DNA of 64,000 nt. It comes from Poa pratensis. Its lineage: Eukaryota > Streptophyta > Magnoliopsida > Poales > Poaceae. The translations under genes and the position numbers were made by a program. This document shows, one piece after another, positions 22,747 to 34,368 of the stretch. The notes under the pieces were generated by a model. It did not search any database, was not told where the DNA came from, and saw only the letters and a list, made by a program, of their open reading frames with translations. The stretch is from contig CAMZMU010000059.1 in NCBI GenBank assembly GCA_947311845.1, forward strand, positions 34,171,777 to 34,235,776, written 5' to 3'. The first letter of the stretch is position 1. Each line of letters opens with the position of its first letter.

Positions 22747-24116
22747 TCAGACTGGTTTCTTCTTGTTGCTAGGACCAGCAGCAGATTCTTGTCCTCTTTC
22801 AGTACTTCTGGACGTATTCTTACTGCTACCTCCAGCCTGAAAATGGCAACACGTAAAAAAAAATTTAGATGGTTCAAAATGCACGGTTCTACGTACTGTA
22901 GTGCCCTTGATGCAGAATTAAGATTCACGTGATAAGAAATAAATCAGGGTACCTTTAGGCTAGAGCGTGACCATGCCATGAAATAGGGATGCACCCATCC
23001 ACTGGAGGTGTAGAAGTCTGCCAAGTATACTGGCTGCAGCTTGGTGTTGCCCTCCCGGAGTGTGTCACTGAGGCCAAAGGCACGGTATCGGAAGCCATGA
23101 TGCTTGTAACCCATGGAGAGCAGCACGACGCCGGCGGTCACATCGCAGACATCCGACACGCCCAACTTATCCCATTCAGAAACATCCACACTACGTTGCC
23201 GCTCCCATGACGACGACGACCCGTTTTCCTCCTTGAGGAGCCAAACCTTAATGCCGGGCATGTAGCCTGCGGTTCTGGCCGCTAGGATGCAGCTTGCGCC
23301 GTCCTCGGTGTCCCCTATGGCGTACGGCGACAGGTGGTATATTTCATCCGGGAGGGCTACGTGTGAGAAATTCATGGAACCGAGGTCCAGCGAGGTGATC
23401 ATTTTGCCATGGGTCCTCCAGAAGATGCGCCCGCCGGCGTGCATGAGATGGTTGCGGTACACGTGCCGGTTACTTCTCCGCATCGGCGGCCTGATGTCTT
23501 TGGGCGCCGGCGAGTACTGGGAGCACCACTCGTCCGTGCACGAGCTGTACACGTGCGGGCGCAGCATTCCGCCGCCCGTGCTCTCCAGGCACAGCACGCG
23601 GAACGAGGCCGTCGCATCGTCGCAAGCCGGTAGAAAGCAGTGGAACGACGACGACGAATTTCCGCCGCGGCCGCCGTTGCTCATGTAGTGTGGAATGCGC
23701 ACTCGTGAGCGGGAGACGGGGTCGAAAACGGCCATTCCGCGGTCGCTGGTGAGGAGGAGGCCGTGGCGGCAGTGCATAAGACGCCAGTTGTACTCCTCGA
23801 AATCCGCGAGGTGGAAATCGCCGCAACGAAGGATGGCAGCGACGTCGCGGTCGGAGCGGAGGAATGGGCGGTGGAAGGACGGGATGTCACCGCCAACGAC
23901 CGAGATGAAGTAGCCCAGAAGCGGACCCCGCGAGTCGAGGCGGCTGTTGGCGAAGGGAGAGGAGGAGGCGACGTTGCGCAGCCGCGGACACGCAAAGGCG
24001 GCCTTGACGAGGTCGGGCTTTGACGGGAGGCGGCGGAGGATCTCGGCGAGCATGTCGTCGCCGAGCGACATGAGTGTGGTGGGCTCGAGCTTGCGCTGGC
24101 GTTTTCGGCTGCCCAT
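22747..24116 (-). CDS. F-box protein, two exons
   Basis: Probable substrate-recognition subunit of an SCF (SKP1-CUL1-F-box) ubiquitin ligase. Exon 1 is 24116-22953 (388 codons) and the GT/AG intron is 22952-22837 (116 bp). Exon 2 is 22836-22747 (29 codons plus TGA), in phase 0, giving 417 residues. The N-terminus is basic (RKRQRK), then an F-box at about residues 17-60 with LGDDMLAEILRRLPSKPDLV. The remainder has scattered aromatic and hydrophobic strands resembling the kelch/beta-propeller-like region of large grass F-box families. The C-terminal exon is short, serine-rich and lysine-ending (NKKKPV). Without splicing the frame ends two codons into the intron. No frameshift was seen, so this is the only apparently intact host gene here. 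The substrate is unknown. Confidence 0.85.
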
Positions 24117-24369
24117 CTCCCCGTGGAATAGATGACAGGCCGAGGAGCCAATTTCTGGCTAGGCGCTCGATGGGAGCAGTACTGGATGGGAGTGGAAAGC
24201 GTCTGTGTGCGTCTTATGTGGAGCAAATTTCTTCTCTGCCGCGCCGCTCGAGGAGCCAATTAGTTAATGCTCTTGGCGATTGGGAAATCGTAGTCAACAA
24301 TTACTGTATGTATATGCGTGCAAATTAATCAGTACTCCAACGCTCGAGGGCAAGCGAGGTGACGCATGC

Positions 24370-24520
24370 ATGCTGAACATGCCCGAGTGTCATTGTCATG
24401 TACTTTGCCGAGTGGAGCAATCGGCACGGCCGAACCAAAATTCGTCGAAAATCTCTTGGCAAAGACTCAACACTTCGCAAAACCCTCTCCTTTGTCGAGT
24501 GGATGTGGATGCATACATAC
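24370..24520. mobile_element. CACTA-like remnant
   Basis: Several copies of the phrase TTTGCCGAGTG or its variants (GCCCGAGTGTC, TTTGTCGAGTGG, TTGGCAAAGACTC) are clustered. Such phrases are typical of subterminal repeats of grass CACTA elements. No CACTA terminus or 3-bp duplication was found. Confidence 0.4.
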
Positions 24521-25139
24521 GCTTAATTAAGTTATTGCAGAGTTATTGCCGAGTTTTGATGAAGTTTCTCATAAATCGGGGTCACGCGGACAACATATCG
24601 TGCCCAGACCCCAAAACTGTATTTGGGGTCACGGCCCTGGAAGCTGTCCTGGGGCTTAAAACAATTATTCAGGAAATGCGAAAACTATAACACCGTGAAA
24701 CAGTGTACCAGGCCTCGCAGATCATAAAAATTGTCATCTCACATGCATGCCATGAAAATCATCCCTGGAGTCTGGTTCCAAGAAATCTTATTTTGAGAGG
24801 CTGATTGCGTGTTGACCGTTGTCTCAAGAAAAAGCACACTCATCACTTCCATCATTAATTCATGATGTACTTAAATGTTTATCAAGATGACGTCACTAAG
24901 AACTTGAATCTCTTGTGCGTGTTGTTGTCTCATAATTATTATCACTTGATATATATTTTCTCACCAAGAAGTTGGATTTGCCTCTGCCGCTGGTGTTGTT
25001 GTGTGTGAATCATTATCACTCGATCTATGTGTCGTCCACAAGCTAGCCGTGTGGTTGGTGTTACGATAGACATGGTAAACCCCAAATTTTACTTCATATG
25101 TTGGAATCCATGATTGATTGGTCTAAAATAACAAAGTAC
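24521..25139. other. Intergenic, nothing recognised
   Basis: Moderately AT-rich. Weak internal similarity between about 24890-24990 and 24960-25030 (TTATTATCACTTGAT / CATTATCACTCGAT). No gene. Confidence 0.4.
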
Positions 25140-26060
25140 TAGTGGAATTTCGCGCGGCGTCTCGCCGCGTTTTTGTTAGTTTGTATTTTTTATAAATTTG
25201 TAAAATAAATCCATAATTAGAGAATTTGTATTTTGTTAGCATTTATTAAAGTTAATTCCATAATTAGATGAAGTCCACTTAGATTGTATACAAATATTAG
25301 CCAATTTGAATTGTTTAAATATGTTTGTGCTTTGGCATTAATAAGTATCATTTATTTTTCGGAGCATGTCGATATATTTTGGAGTACCTCCAATATTTTA
25401 GCAATTTGGAAAATTGAATTATGCTTCTATTTTCCAAATAATATTGAATTTAAGTACGTAGTTAGTGGTAATGCATTTTTTTGGATTCGAATCCACAATT
25501 TGGGAAAGTTCATTTGTATTGCATCAAATATTGACCATTTTGAATTGTTCAAAAATGTTTTGTGTTTTGCCATACGTAGTTAGCGTTGAGTTTTTCTGAG
25601 CATTTTTCATATAGTTTAAAGAATATCCAAATATTTAGCAAATTGAAGTATTTAAATATGTTTCTATGTTGCTATGAATTCTAAATTGTAATTAGAGAAA
25701 ATGTAGTTGAATTATGTGCAAATATTGAACAATTTAAATTTTTAGAAAATGTTTGTTTTGTAGCATAAGTAATTAGCACGTATTTTGCTGTTCGTTTTGT
25801 TGTATTATCCATATTTTTCCCGGTGGATACATTTGGAGATTTTGATTTTTGATTTTTTTTTCAATTTTCTGCAAATTGTCTAACTAAACTGAGCCCACAT
25901 GTCGTAATTTTAACAATTTCTGGAATTGTTTCTCAGGGAAAAAAAGAAGTTGACTTGTGGCTCCACAGCTGACGTTATGCTGACGTCAGCAATGGTTACC
26001 GCGGGCACGGCAAGCACGCCGGCGACGCGTGCGCGCGAGGCAGCGAATACCATTTACTGT
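25140..26060. repeat. Composite AT-rich / CpG-rich repeat block 2
   Basis: Starts with a GCGCGGCGTCTCGCCGCG palindrome-like phrase, continues as AT-rich sequence sharing CATAATTAGA and TTTTGCCATACGTAGTTAGC phrases with block 1, and ends with a short CpG-rich part (about 25955-26045). That part begins with paired TGACG motifs at 25970-25974 and 25981-25985. Shorter than blocks 1 and 3. Confidence 0.5.
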
Positions 26061-26630
26061 ATAGAAAGACCAATCGAAAACTGTCAGTGGGAGTGCACAC
26101 CTAATCTCAAATAGCCACAGCAATGTAAATCAGTGTTCCATCTAGCCAAATTACTCGAACACAAATATCCAAGAAAGGGGAGAATATTACGTGTACTACA
26201 ATTGAATGGTCAGTATGCCAAATTTGAAGTTACTACTAATTTTTCTACTTGGAGGTCAGTACAGTCAGAAGCACACATGCCATATTACTTGAAGCACGGA
26301 AATATGTGAGCGGCTTTTTTTTTGCACAACATTCTGTATTCAGTATGTATTTGAAAGAAGAACAGTGACCAGCAGATGGCTTTGTGTGCGGCTCTCTTTG
26401 GACATATCTAGGATTCAGCATACATCCATGCATGCAGCATAAATGTCTTGTCTTCATAAAAAGCAGGAAAACTCATGACCAGGAGGAACAACAATACTGG
26501 ATGTAGTCCAGTCACTGCCCAATACTCACTATTGCGAACAGCTGAAATCTAATGTATATTGGTCCGATTATTACAACGTAGCTGGAGGCACCATAAAAAT
26601 CAGATTATAGAAACCAGTATCGTGGTCAAA
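26061..26630. other. Intergenic, nothing recognised
   Basis: No gene, RNA or element boundary identified. Confidence 0.4.
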
Positions 26631-28330
26631 TTTCGCGCTTGTTTGGTGGAATTCAGATTTGAAAATGTTGACATTTAGAAGTTGTGAAGTTTTGAAAATT
26701 ATTGAAATGCGAAGAAAGTTTATGTTTTAAAATTGTTAGAAGAAGAAATAGTGCGGTGTAAAAAATTTGAATTGTAAATGTCCACGTTCAAAAGTTGTTT
26801 AGATTTAAATTTGTTGAAATTGGGGGAAAAAATTGCCCTTGTAAGTTGTTCAAATTTCAAAAATTGTTAGAATCGGGAAGTTATTCAATTTTTTTAACGT
26901 TTATTGAATGTTCAGATTTAGAAGGCATTTGAAATATTGAAATATTCGAATCTGGAATTTGGTCAAACGTTATAAATAGCCAACGTTTTTTGTGTGGTTA
27001 TGTTGATATATTTGTCATATTTGAACTTTGTTTGCGTCTATTAAATGCTCATATTTAAAATGCATTCAACATTTTAAAATATTACAGTTTTAAAAGTTGA
27101 TCGTACGGCATAAATAGGGGGCATTTATTTTGGTGACCATTTTGCTATATTTTTCATATTTTTGCGGTGTGTAAATTTAATGTAAAAAATTCAAATTGTA
27201 AATGTCCACGTTCAAAAGTTGTTTAGATTTAAATTTGTTGAATTTGGGGGGAAAATGTGCACTTATAAGTTGTTCAAATTTCAAAAATTGGTAGAATCGG
27301 GAAGTTATTCAAAAAAAAATTACGTTTATTGAATCTTCAGATTTGGAAGGCATTTGAAATTTTGAAACATTCGAATCTGGAATTTGGTCAAACGTCATAA
27401 ATAGCTAGCATTTTTTGTTGATGCTGATATATTTGGCGTATTTAAATTCTTTTTTGCGTTTGTTAAATGCTCAGATTTGAAAACTATTTAAAATTTTGGA
27501 ATATTCAAATTTGGAATATGTTCATATGGCATAAATAGGCAACGTTTATTTTTTGTGTTCATGTTGATATGTTTGTCATATTTTTCCCGCACGTGTGGAA
27601 AAATTTAAATTTGGAAATTCCACATTTAAAAATTGCGCAGATTTTGAAATTATTGAAATGCAAAGAAAACTTACGTTTTAAGAGTGTGCAGATTTGGAAA
27701 ATTGTTCAAATTGGAAAGTTACTAAATTTTGAATTCTTCTGACGTCTATAAAATGATCAGATTTGAAGGGCTTTTGAAGTTTTAGAATGCTCAAATTTGG
27801 AATTTGAATTAAAATGCTCCAATATGGTTGTATTTTTCTATAATTTTGTCCAAATGTTGGCCAACTCAAAATATTCAAACATGTTTGTTTTTCTTGTTAT
27901 AAGTAGTAAAAAAATTCTGAGCATTTTGATATTATTTTTTTATTTTTTCCTGACGGGTATTTATAGAAATCTTTTAATTTTCTGTTTTTTTAAGAAAGAA
28001 AACTGGCAGGATGGGCCCACCGTGACGTCAGGATGATATCAGCAGTGGGCACGGCGGCCACGGCGAGCTCGCCGCCGCCGCATCCGGGCGAGGTAGGACG
28101 CGGGGTGGGCGCAGCGGATGCGCGTGGATGCGGGGTGGCCGGACGTGGCGGCGCCGCTGCATCTGGGTCGCCGGAGCGACGCCAGCGGCGTCCGAACGCG
28201 GCGGGCGGAGCAAGCGGACGGCGGCGACGATTCTGGCGCGAGGCCGCAGTCCCAGCACGCGTTTCTCGTTGGACACGAAGAGGACGCGGCGGCGGAGCCT
28301 GTGGCATCGTTCGATTTGAGGTTAATGGCA
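26631..28330. repeat. Composite AT-rich / CpG-rich repeat block 3
   Basis: The AT-rich part has tandem units of about 420 bp: AAATGTCCACGTTCAAAAGT occurs at about 26776 and 27200, with a diverged third copy near 27615. It ends in a CpG-rich part (about 28005-28330) starting CCCACCGTGACGTCA and continuing GGGCACGGC as in block 2. No protein is recognised. Confidence 0.55.
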
Positions 28331-28649
28331 ATCGTTTTGCCTTCCGATTAGATAGAAAAGACTATTATATACAGAAGTTTCAGCTAGGGATAAATCCCTC
28401 TATAAAAAAAAAATCTCCCAGATCTTGCGTGTCGGTGAAAGCGCGCAGCTCCACCTTCTCCTGCACCAAAAACGCCACCCAACTAGGACGGGATCGTCGA
28501 TGGCAGCCGCCGCCTGGTCCGTGAGGGGTCCGTCGAACATGGCCAAGTGGCGACTACGCCTCTTTGTGTCATTTGCATAAATTGTTTTTTAGTCAAGGGA
28601 ATAAGACCAAGCATTTTGATAAAACGTTCAGTGTACAAACAGTTGCTGC
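28331..28649. other. Intergenic, nothing recognised
   Basis: Short frames only. The right edge abuts the HSP70-promoter-like copy. Confidence 0.35.
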
Positions 28650-28925
28650 GGAATGTTGTCCAGGTGGTGATGACACACGGCGCGGGTGGGGCCATGCGGG
28701 GACTCATTGGTCCCACGCACTCGCGCTTTTTGAACGGTCAAGAAGTGGGTCTCGACCGCTTCTACGTTGTGCACGAGAGCGGAGTGTGGGTCGCGGGAGA
28801 ATGGGACGGCCACGTGCCACGCACTCGCGTGGTCGCGCATGGGGCGCACGATCCAAATTGGGATTGATCAAAAGAGGAACAATGGGAGGGAGAGTACACG
28901 TTGGTTTAGCAACGGTGTTATTATT
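28650..28925 (-). repeat. Second copy of the HSP70 upstream region, gene absent
   Basis: It aligns in the same orientation with 7205-7420. Shared blocks include GGTGATGACACACGGCGCGG, GGACGGCCACGT, CACGC(G/A)CTCGCGT, GAAGAGGAAC/AAAGAGGAAC and GGGAG(T/A)GTACACGT. The heat-shock-element cores at 7153-7203 and all HSP70 coding sequence are missing next to it. It is best explained as the remnant of a duplicated HSP70 locus. Confidence 0.7.
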
Positions 28926-29253
28926 TTGAAGTTTCAACAGATTACAAAACAAATTTTCGTAGATACATGCACATGCTATCTACATATTCTCCATAGTTGT
29001 GATATGTTGTATTGTTAATCGCAAAATCATAAATCAAAAATGTAAAAAGAACTCGTTTTACTTGCTACATTTATCTTTTTTACGTAGATACGTATAGTAT
29101 GAAAAGATATTTTGGTGCAAAAATTTGGTCATGCATAGTACACATGTATATGCACTTGACACTTGTAAGTTTTTTCGGGTTTTTCTCCACATAAAAATAG
29201 TTTTCGAATTGAAAAAAAAATCACTAAAGATTGGAAGCTACAAATGACTTTCG
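28926..29253. other. Intergenic, nothing recognised
   Basis: AT-rich, no gene seen. Confidence 0.4.
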
Positions 29254-29390
29254 ACTCCCTCCGTCCCCATTTACAGGGTGCGCTATTTATAGTGATTTAA
29301 ATTTGACCACTAATTTAATCGATAAATCATGAACCGAATGTCATATGAATGATACCATCAGAAACTTTGTTTGACAAATAGACCATGCAT
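29254..29390. mobile_element. Stowaway-type MITE end (partial)
   Basis: Begins CTCCCTCCGTCCCCATTTAC, the standard terminal phrase of many grass Tc1/mariner (Stowaway) MITEs. The matching inverted terminus was not found, so it is partial. Confidence 0.35.
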
Positions 29391-29529
29391 TATCCTAATA
29401 CCACATTACAAGATTGGGAGCGAAATGAAGAGATAAAACAATTGATGCTGAGTTGTGCACGTGTGGTGAAGAGATCAAAGCTATTGGAGCGCATGATCGG
29501 TTTCTCAACTCCCAAACGGAAAGCCAATG

Positions 29530-29795
29530 CTTTGCTTCCATGACATTGCTCACATCTTGGAGATTTGAGATGAAAGGAATGCACGTGTCTTTCACAACAA
29601 TCAAGCACTACCTGAGTTATATTCGATAAAAATAAGAAGGTGAAACTTTGGATTATCGTGGGTGCAAAGCAATTGAGCGGAACCATGAAGTGAGAGTACT
29701 CTGTTGTAATATTTTTAATCTATTTAAATTTCCGTGAAACTCCTTTATATTAATAGATTGAGATGAGTACATATTTTATCACCGCTTAAAAAAAT
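29530..29795 (+). pseudogene. LINE 3' end remnant
   Basis: Plus-strand frames, with shifts, contain the C-terminal tail pattern of plant LINE ORF2: a W..W/ERN-like stretch, then a run ending KLWI..GAKQL. An AT-rich 3' region ends in an A-run at about 29788. Heavily decayed. Confidence 0.5.
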
Positions 29796-30039
29796 ATACT
29801 GAGTTGTGCAAGTTTAAGATGGAGCCTCACCAAGGTGGAAAAAAGGATAAGAAGACCTTCTCTACCTCTGGCCCAGATTATTTTTGCAGCCGTGTATTAG
29901 GGCATCTCCAGCCGTTGGGGCTCCCCAGGCGCTATTTTTCATCCCGCTGAGGTTGCATCGGTGCAAATTAGAATCCTGGGGTGTGAGTTTTCCCAGCCGT
30001 CCCAACCCCAATACGTAGGCTTTTCCTTTTTTTCAGTCC
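29796..30039. other. Possible DNA-transposon terminus
   Basis: The phrase GGGCATCTCCAGCCGTTGG at about 29900 resembles termini of repetitive grass DNA transposons. No partner terminus or target duplication was identified. Confidence 0.25.
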
Positions 30040-30507
30040 ATTGCTGACTGTCATTACAACAAACAGGCTGTGGACGTGCCCCGTCCTCACCACCGGCGTC
30101 CTGTTCCCCAACGAGTTCGCCGTCCCCGTGCGCCTCCACTGCCCAGCCGCCGCCGCGCGCCTCCCCGGCGAGGTCGCCGGCCCCGCACGCCGGAGGACGG
30201 CCTCACCCATCTTCGAGGCGCCGCACGGCTTCGTAGTACTTTTGCCGCGCCATGAACTCGAAGCCACACATGGCAGAGCGTGCCCACATCTCCCTGAGCG
30301 TCCTGAGCACGTCCTGTTGGCAAGCGCTTGGTGCCGTGCACGGCTCATTGAGCGGCAGCAGCACGGAGTTGTTGGCGAGCACCACGGAGTTGAGCCCGCT
30401 CTGGTTGGTGCCGATCTCCTCGGCGGTGAACTCATGGAACACAGGACGTGCCACGCGAGCTCCGCCCCGGTTGCGAGCCAGGCGGCGACGCCGGCGCGAG
30501 GCGCGAG
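30040..30507 (-). pseudogene. Unrecognised GC-rich gene fragment cut by a retrotransposon
   Basis: On the minus strand an open frame from 30507 down to about 30203 reads smoothly (for example FHEFTAEEIGTNQSG and REMWARSAMCGFEFMARQKY), then continues in another frame. It looks like a real coding exon fragment, but I do not recognise the family. Its upstream side is interrupted by the large nested insertion. The continuation after the insertion (52852-53085) is a GC-rich low-complexity tract. Confidence 0.45.
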
Positions 30508-32265
30508 TGATGCATGTAAAATGCATACATGAACTTTGCACTATATCACACATATTCCAATCATATTTGCATCATATAAGGGTTATATTACTGTTATTTA
30601 ATGATTTTAGGAAATAAATCAATTGTTTCCTATTTTTATGGAATTAACCCTACGCAGGCAGAAAACCCTATTTCTTTCCTTTTATGTTTCAGGGACCTAA
30701 ACATCGTCCAAAAATTATGGAAAAATACAGGCGTCAGTATTTTGGAAGGAGGAAGACCTCGGAGCGAAGGAAGCAAGCAAACGGAGGCCAGAAGGCAAAA
30801 AGGGGGTGGCCCACGCGGCCAGGTACTGTGGCCGCGTGGGGCCCACTCGTTTGGCCCTCGTGGCTCCGCTGCCGTCGATCTTTCGTCCACCGACTCCGTC
30901 TTGACCTAAAAACGCCTATAAAAAAGGTCCCCTGGCGTTTCGCGAAGGGAGCGCCGCACAAACACAGAAACACCGAAACGGAGATCAGGAGCTGCAGATT
31001 GGAGGGGGAAAACTCCGGCGGGGCGCTGCCGGTGTGGTCTCCATCCTCTCCATCGACTTCTCCACCGCCTCCATGATGAAGAGGGAGTAGTCCACCTCTG
31101 GACTATGGGTTTGTGGAAGTAACTTATGTATCTCTCCTCTCTTGAGCTTCACTAATTAGTACCGTATGAGCTGCTGAACATGATTACGGTCATATTTGTA
31201 ATACCTATGTGGTGGATCTTTCTATGAGTTAATATATGTTTGAGATTGCAATGTTTGTTTCAGTTATGAGTATAGATGCATATTATGTACCCCGTTCTTG
31301 TCTACTTGTTATGATCAAGCATGTTTATGAGAGCGTGTGTGGGGAACGTGTGCATTAGTTGGAGTAACGGGGAGTGGTGAGTGCGGTAAGCTGACAACTT
31401 AATATCGCGATCCACTTGGGTGTTTACCTTACTTTGTTACCTCACTAGGGATAAACAAAAATACCATGCTGCAAGGGTTGAGGGTGACCAAGCTTCTTCC
31501 TGTGACTAGATCCAGCATGTTCTTATTTTCACTTCATGTCATGAAACTTATTGCTATACTCTGAGTCATCTTAATTACTGAGGTGTTATGATTTGGTTCG
31601 CATCTTGGTGGAGTATAAGAGAGACTAATAACCAAAAGGTCTCTATGTTAGGACGTGATGCCCATATATCTAAGTAACTTGTTATCAAACTTTGTGTTGC
31701 AATCTCATATGTTAATCTGTGTGTGTTCCATTGTCTGCCACTTTATAAAGAGAGAGTGCATTTGTGAAACCATGAACCCCGGTCCATTTTTAATCATAAG
31801 AAACACCTTTCCAACACCATATACCACTTTTCTATTTTCAGCCATCATTAAATCCGAAAATACAAAAATACTTTTCATCTTGCATACATCATTAAAAAAC
31901 CCAAAAATATCATTTACCATTGCATCCACCACCATTGCATATTTATTTCCTGTTTGCATTGCATAACTATCTTGATATCATTCTTACACCTTGTGCTTGA
32001 CAACCACAGGTGAGGTTGAGGACCAAAACATTTAACTTTGTTTTGTAGGTAACCAAAAGAAGGATAAGAAGATATATCTTCACTACTGATTCCCCGAGAG
32101 TTCGATATTAAACCCTCGAGTCACCCCTCGTGGGGAAAACAAGTCTTCCACTACTACACACTCTGCACTTGGAGTCTCAACCTAACCCATTTACTTTTGA
32201 CGCAGGTAACCACGCGAAGGGCTAGCAAGTGTTTTCTGCGCCGTGTAACTCTTGAAGGGCCATCA
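30508..32265 (+). repeat. 5' LTR of the Athila-like element
   Basis: Aligns along its length with 51081-52851. Starts TGATGCATGTAAAATGC. A TATAAAAAAGG at about 30917-30927 could serve as promoter TATA box. The end point is approximate because the last 40 bp differ between copies. Confidence 0.85.
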
Positions 32266-32276
32266 AGACTGTTTTC

Positions 32277-32294
32277 TGGCGCCGTTGCCGGGGA
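32277..32294 (+). other. Primer-binding site, tRNA-Asp type
   Basis: TGGCGCCGTTGCCGGGGA is complementary to the 3' end expected of plant tRNA-Asp. This is established knowledge for Athila-type elements. Confidence 0.75.
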
Positions 32295-32537
32295 ATCATA
32301 GCTGAGAGATTTATCCAAGGGTGTGCATCATCGCATTCATCTCACAACAAGTCAACTTCACCAACTTGTGCTAACACCTAAGCTTGGGGAGGTTGCACCT
32401 ACGTGAGCACCATCTTATCCATCTTTACTTACAAAGCAATTTATTTGTTTTGTTAGTGTCATTGCATATCATATTCCGCTTGCATATTTATTTTCAGTTT
32501 TGCATAAAAAATAAAAAATACAAAAAAACTTGCTAAA

Positions 32538-34368
32538 ATGGGAGAAAGAACTAATTGTGTGACTACACAAACACTCCAAATGATCAATTTATTGCTAGAG
32601 CTATTGCCACACCTAAGATAAATGCTGAGAGTTATGAAGTAAGTCCTAGTTTGTTGAACTTGATAACTAGGGAACAATTTGGTGGTAGTGCTATGGAGGA
32701 TGCCTCTATGCATCTTCATGACTTTGTTGAAATATGTGACATGCAAAAGTTTAAAAATGTGGAAAGTGATATCCTAAAACTGAAGTTATTTCCTTTCTCA
32801 CTTAGAGGAAAAGCTAAAGAGTGGTTGCATTCATTACCTATTGATAGCATTAAAACTTGGGATGATCTAAAAGAAGCTTTCATTAAGAAATATTATCCCC
32901 CTGTTAAAATTTTGCAAAATAGAAACAACATTCTTTCTTTTAGGCAAAATGAAAATGAACATGTTGCTATGGCTTGGGATAGGATAAAACTTATGCTTAG
33001 AACTTGTCCCTCACATGGAGTTAATGAATGGACCATATTACACTCTTTCTACAATGGTTTAAACTACATGTCTAGAAATATACTTGATTCTGCTGCTGGA
33101 GGTGCTTTTATGAGTAAGACTATAGTAGAAGCTAAAAACATATTGGAAAGCATTTTGCAAAACTATAGTCAATGGCATACTGATAGGGCACCCAACCCTT
33201 CTAAGAAAGTGAATTCTATTGAGGAAACTAATGATTTGTCATCTAAAATGGATACTATTCTTGCTTTGCTTAATAAACCTAGTGTTGAAAATGTTCCTTT
33301 GCAAGAACTAGTTGGTAACAATTCTGAAAATATTGATGTCAACTTCATTAGGAACTATGGTAATAATGGGTATGGTAACAACAATTATAACTCCTACAAT
33401 AAACCCCCATATGTGCCAAATAAATATGCTTCTAGTGGTAATGTTTCTAGTGACTTGGAAAACACCATTAGATCTTTTATATCTACTCAAAAGGAGCTTA
33501 ATAAGGAATTTATCTCTAAGTTTGAAAAACAAGACTCCTTGTTTGAAAGGGTAGATCAGCTTACTAAGGAAGTCTCATCATTAAAGAGCATCATTACAGC
33601 CCAAAAACATGAGGAAACAATTAAATATTGCCAAGAGGTTATCAATAAGTCTTGGGAACACATTCATGAGCAAGAGAGAATTGCTAAAGAATCTATTGGG
33701 GTAATGAAAGAGGTAGAAGTTGAGGAAGTTAAAATGCTTAGTGAAGTCAAGGATCCTTTGCTTGACTTAGAAAATTGTAGCTTGCATGAATTAATATCTA
33801 TCTTACAAAAATTTGCAAGTGATCCTTCCATCAACACTAATCAAGCTGGCTTTGGTTCTTATATTGCTAATCATGTCTTGAAAGAAAAGATTGCTAGGTA
33901 CAACCAAGAGGCTATGATACCACCTAAGCTTGGGGATATGTGGATTCCTAAGGTACTAGTAACTATTGGAAAAGAGACACACCATGCTATACTTGATCTA
34001 GGATCTAGTGTCTCTGTTTTATCTAAAGAACTATATGAAGTGCTTGAATTGAAAAATCTTGAAAAATGCTCATTGAACTTGCACTTGCTGATGACTCTAT
34101 TAAACATGCTTTAGGAAAAGTAAGTGATGTTATGGTGGAGTTACATATGACTTTTGTGCCTGTGGATTTTCTAATCATGGATATGGGGAATAAAACCTCT
34201 AGTCCTATTATTCTTGGAAGACCTTTTCTTCGTACCACAGGTGCCATCATTGATTCAAAGGAAGGGAATGTGAAGTTTCAGTTCCCACACAAGAAGTGCA
34301 TGGAACACTTCCCAAGGAAGAGGGAACCACCAAAGTTCAAGCTCCCTCATGAGCTTCGTCCACAATAA
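32538..34368 (+). pseudogene. gag: Retrotransposon gag and aspartic protease, frameshifted
   Basis: Gag forms the cytoplasmic particle and the protease matures it. The main frame (32555-34114) contains a retrotransposon gag domain (about codons 35-215: EQFGGS, LRGKAKEWL, SIKTWDDL, FYNGL). It continues with an asparagine/tyrosine-rich linker, a probable coiled coil (codons 290-380), and a protease N-terminal half with DLGSSVSVLS near codon 475. The protease continues in another frame (34066-34368), including IILGRPFL, and ends at a stop at 34368. Two lesions are visible: the ATG at 32538 is out of frame with gag next to a TGTGTG run (32556-32561), and one base appears lost near 34070. No zinc knuckle is obvious. 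Probably non-functional as given. Confidence 0.85.

Noticed and set aside
24370..24690. Complete CACTA transposon
   Set aside because: Only subterminal-like phrases are visible. No CACTA terminus, transposase or 3-bp target duplication was found.
21291..28041. as-1-like motifs taken as a sign of an endogenous pararetrovirus
   Set aside because: No movement protein, coat, protease or reverse transcriptase of that type is seen nearby. The motif lies in a CpG-rich repeat block.
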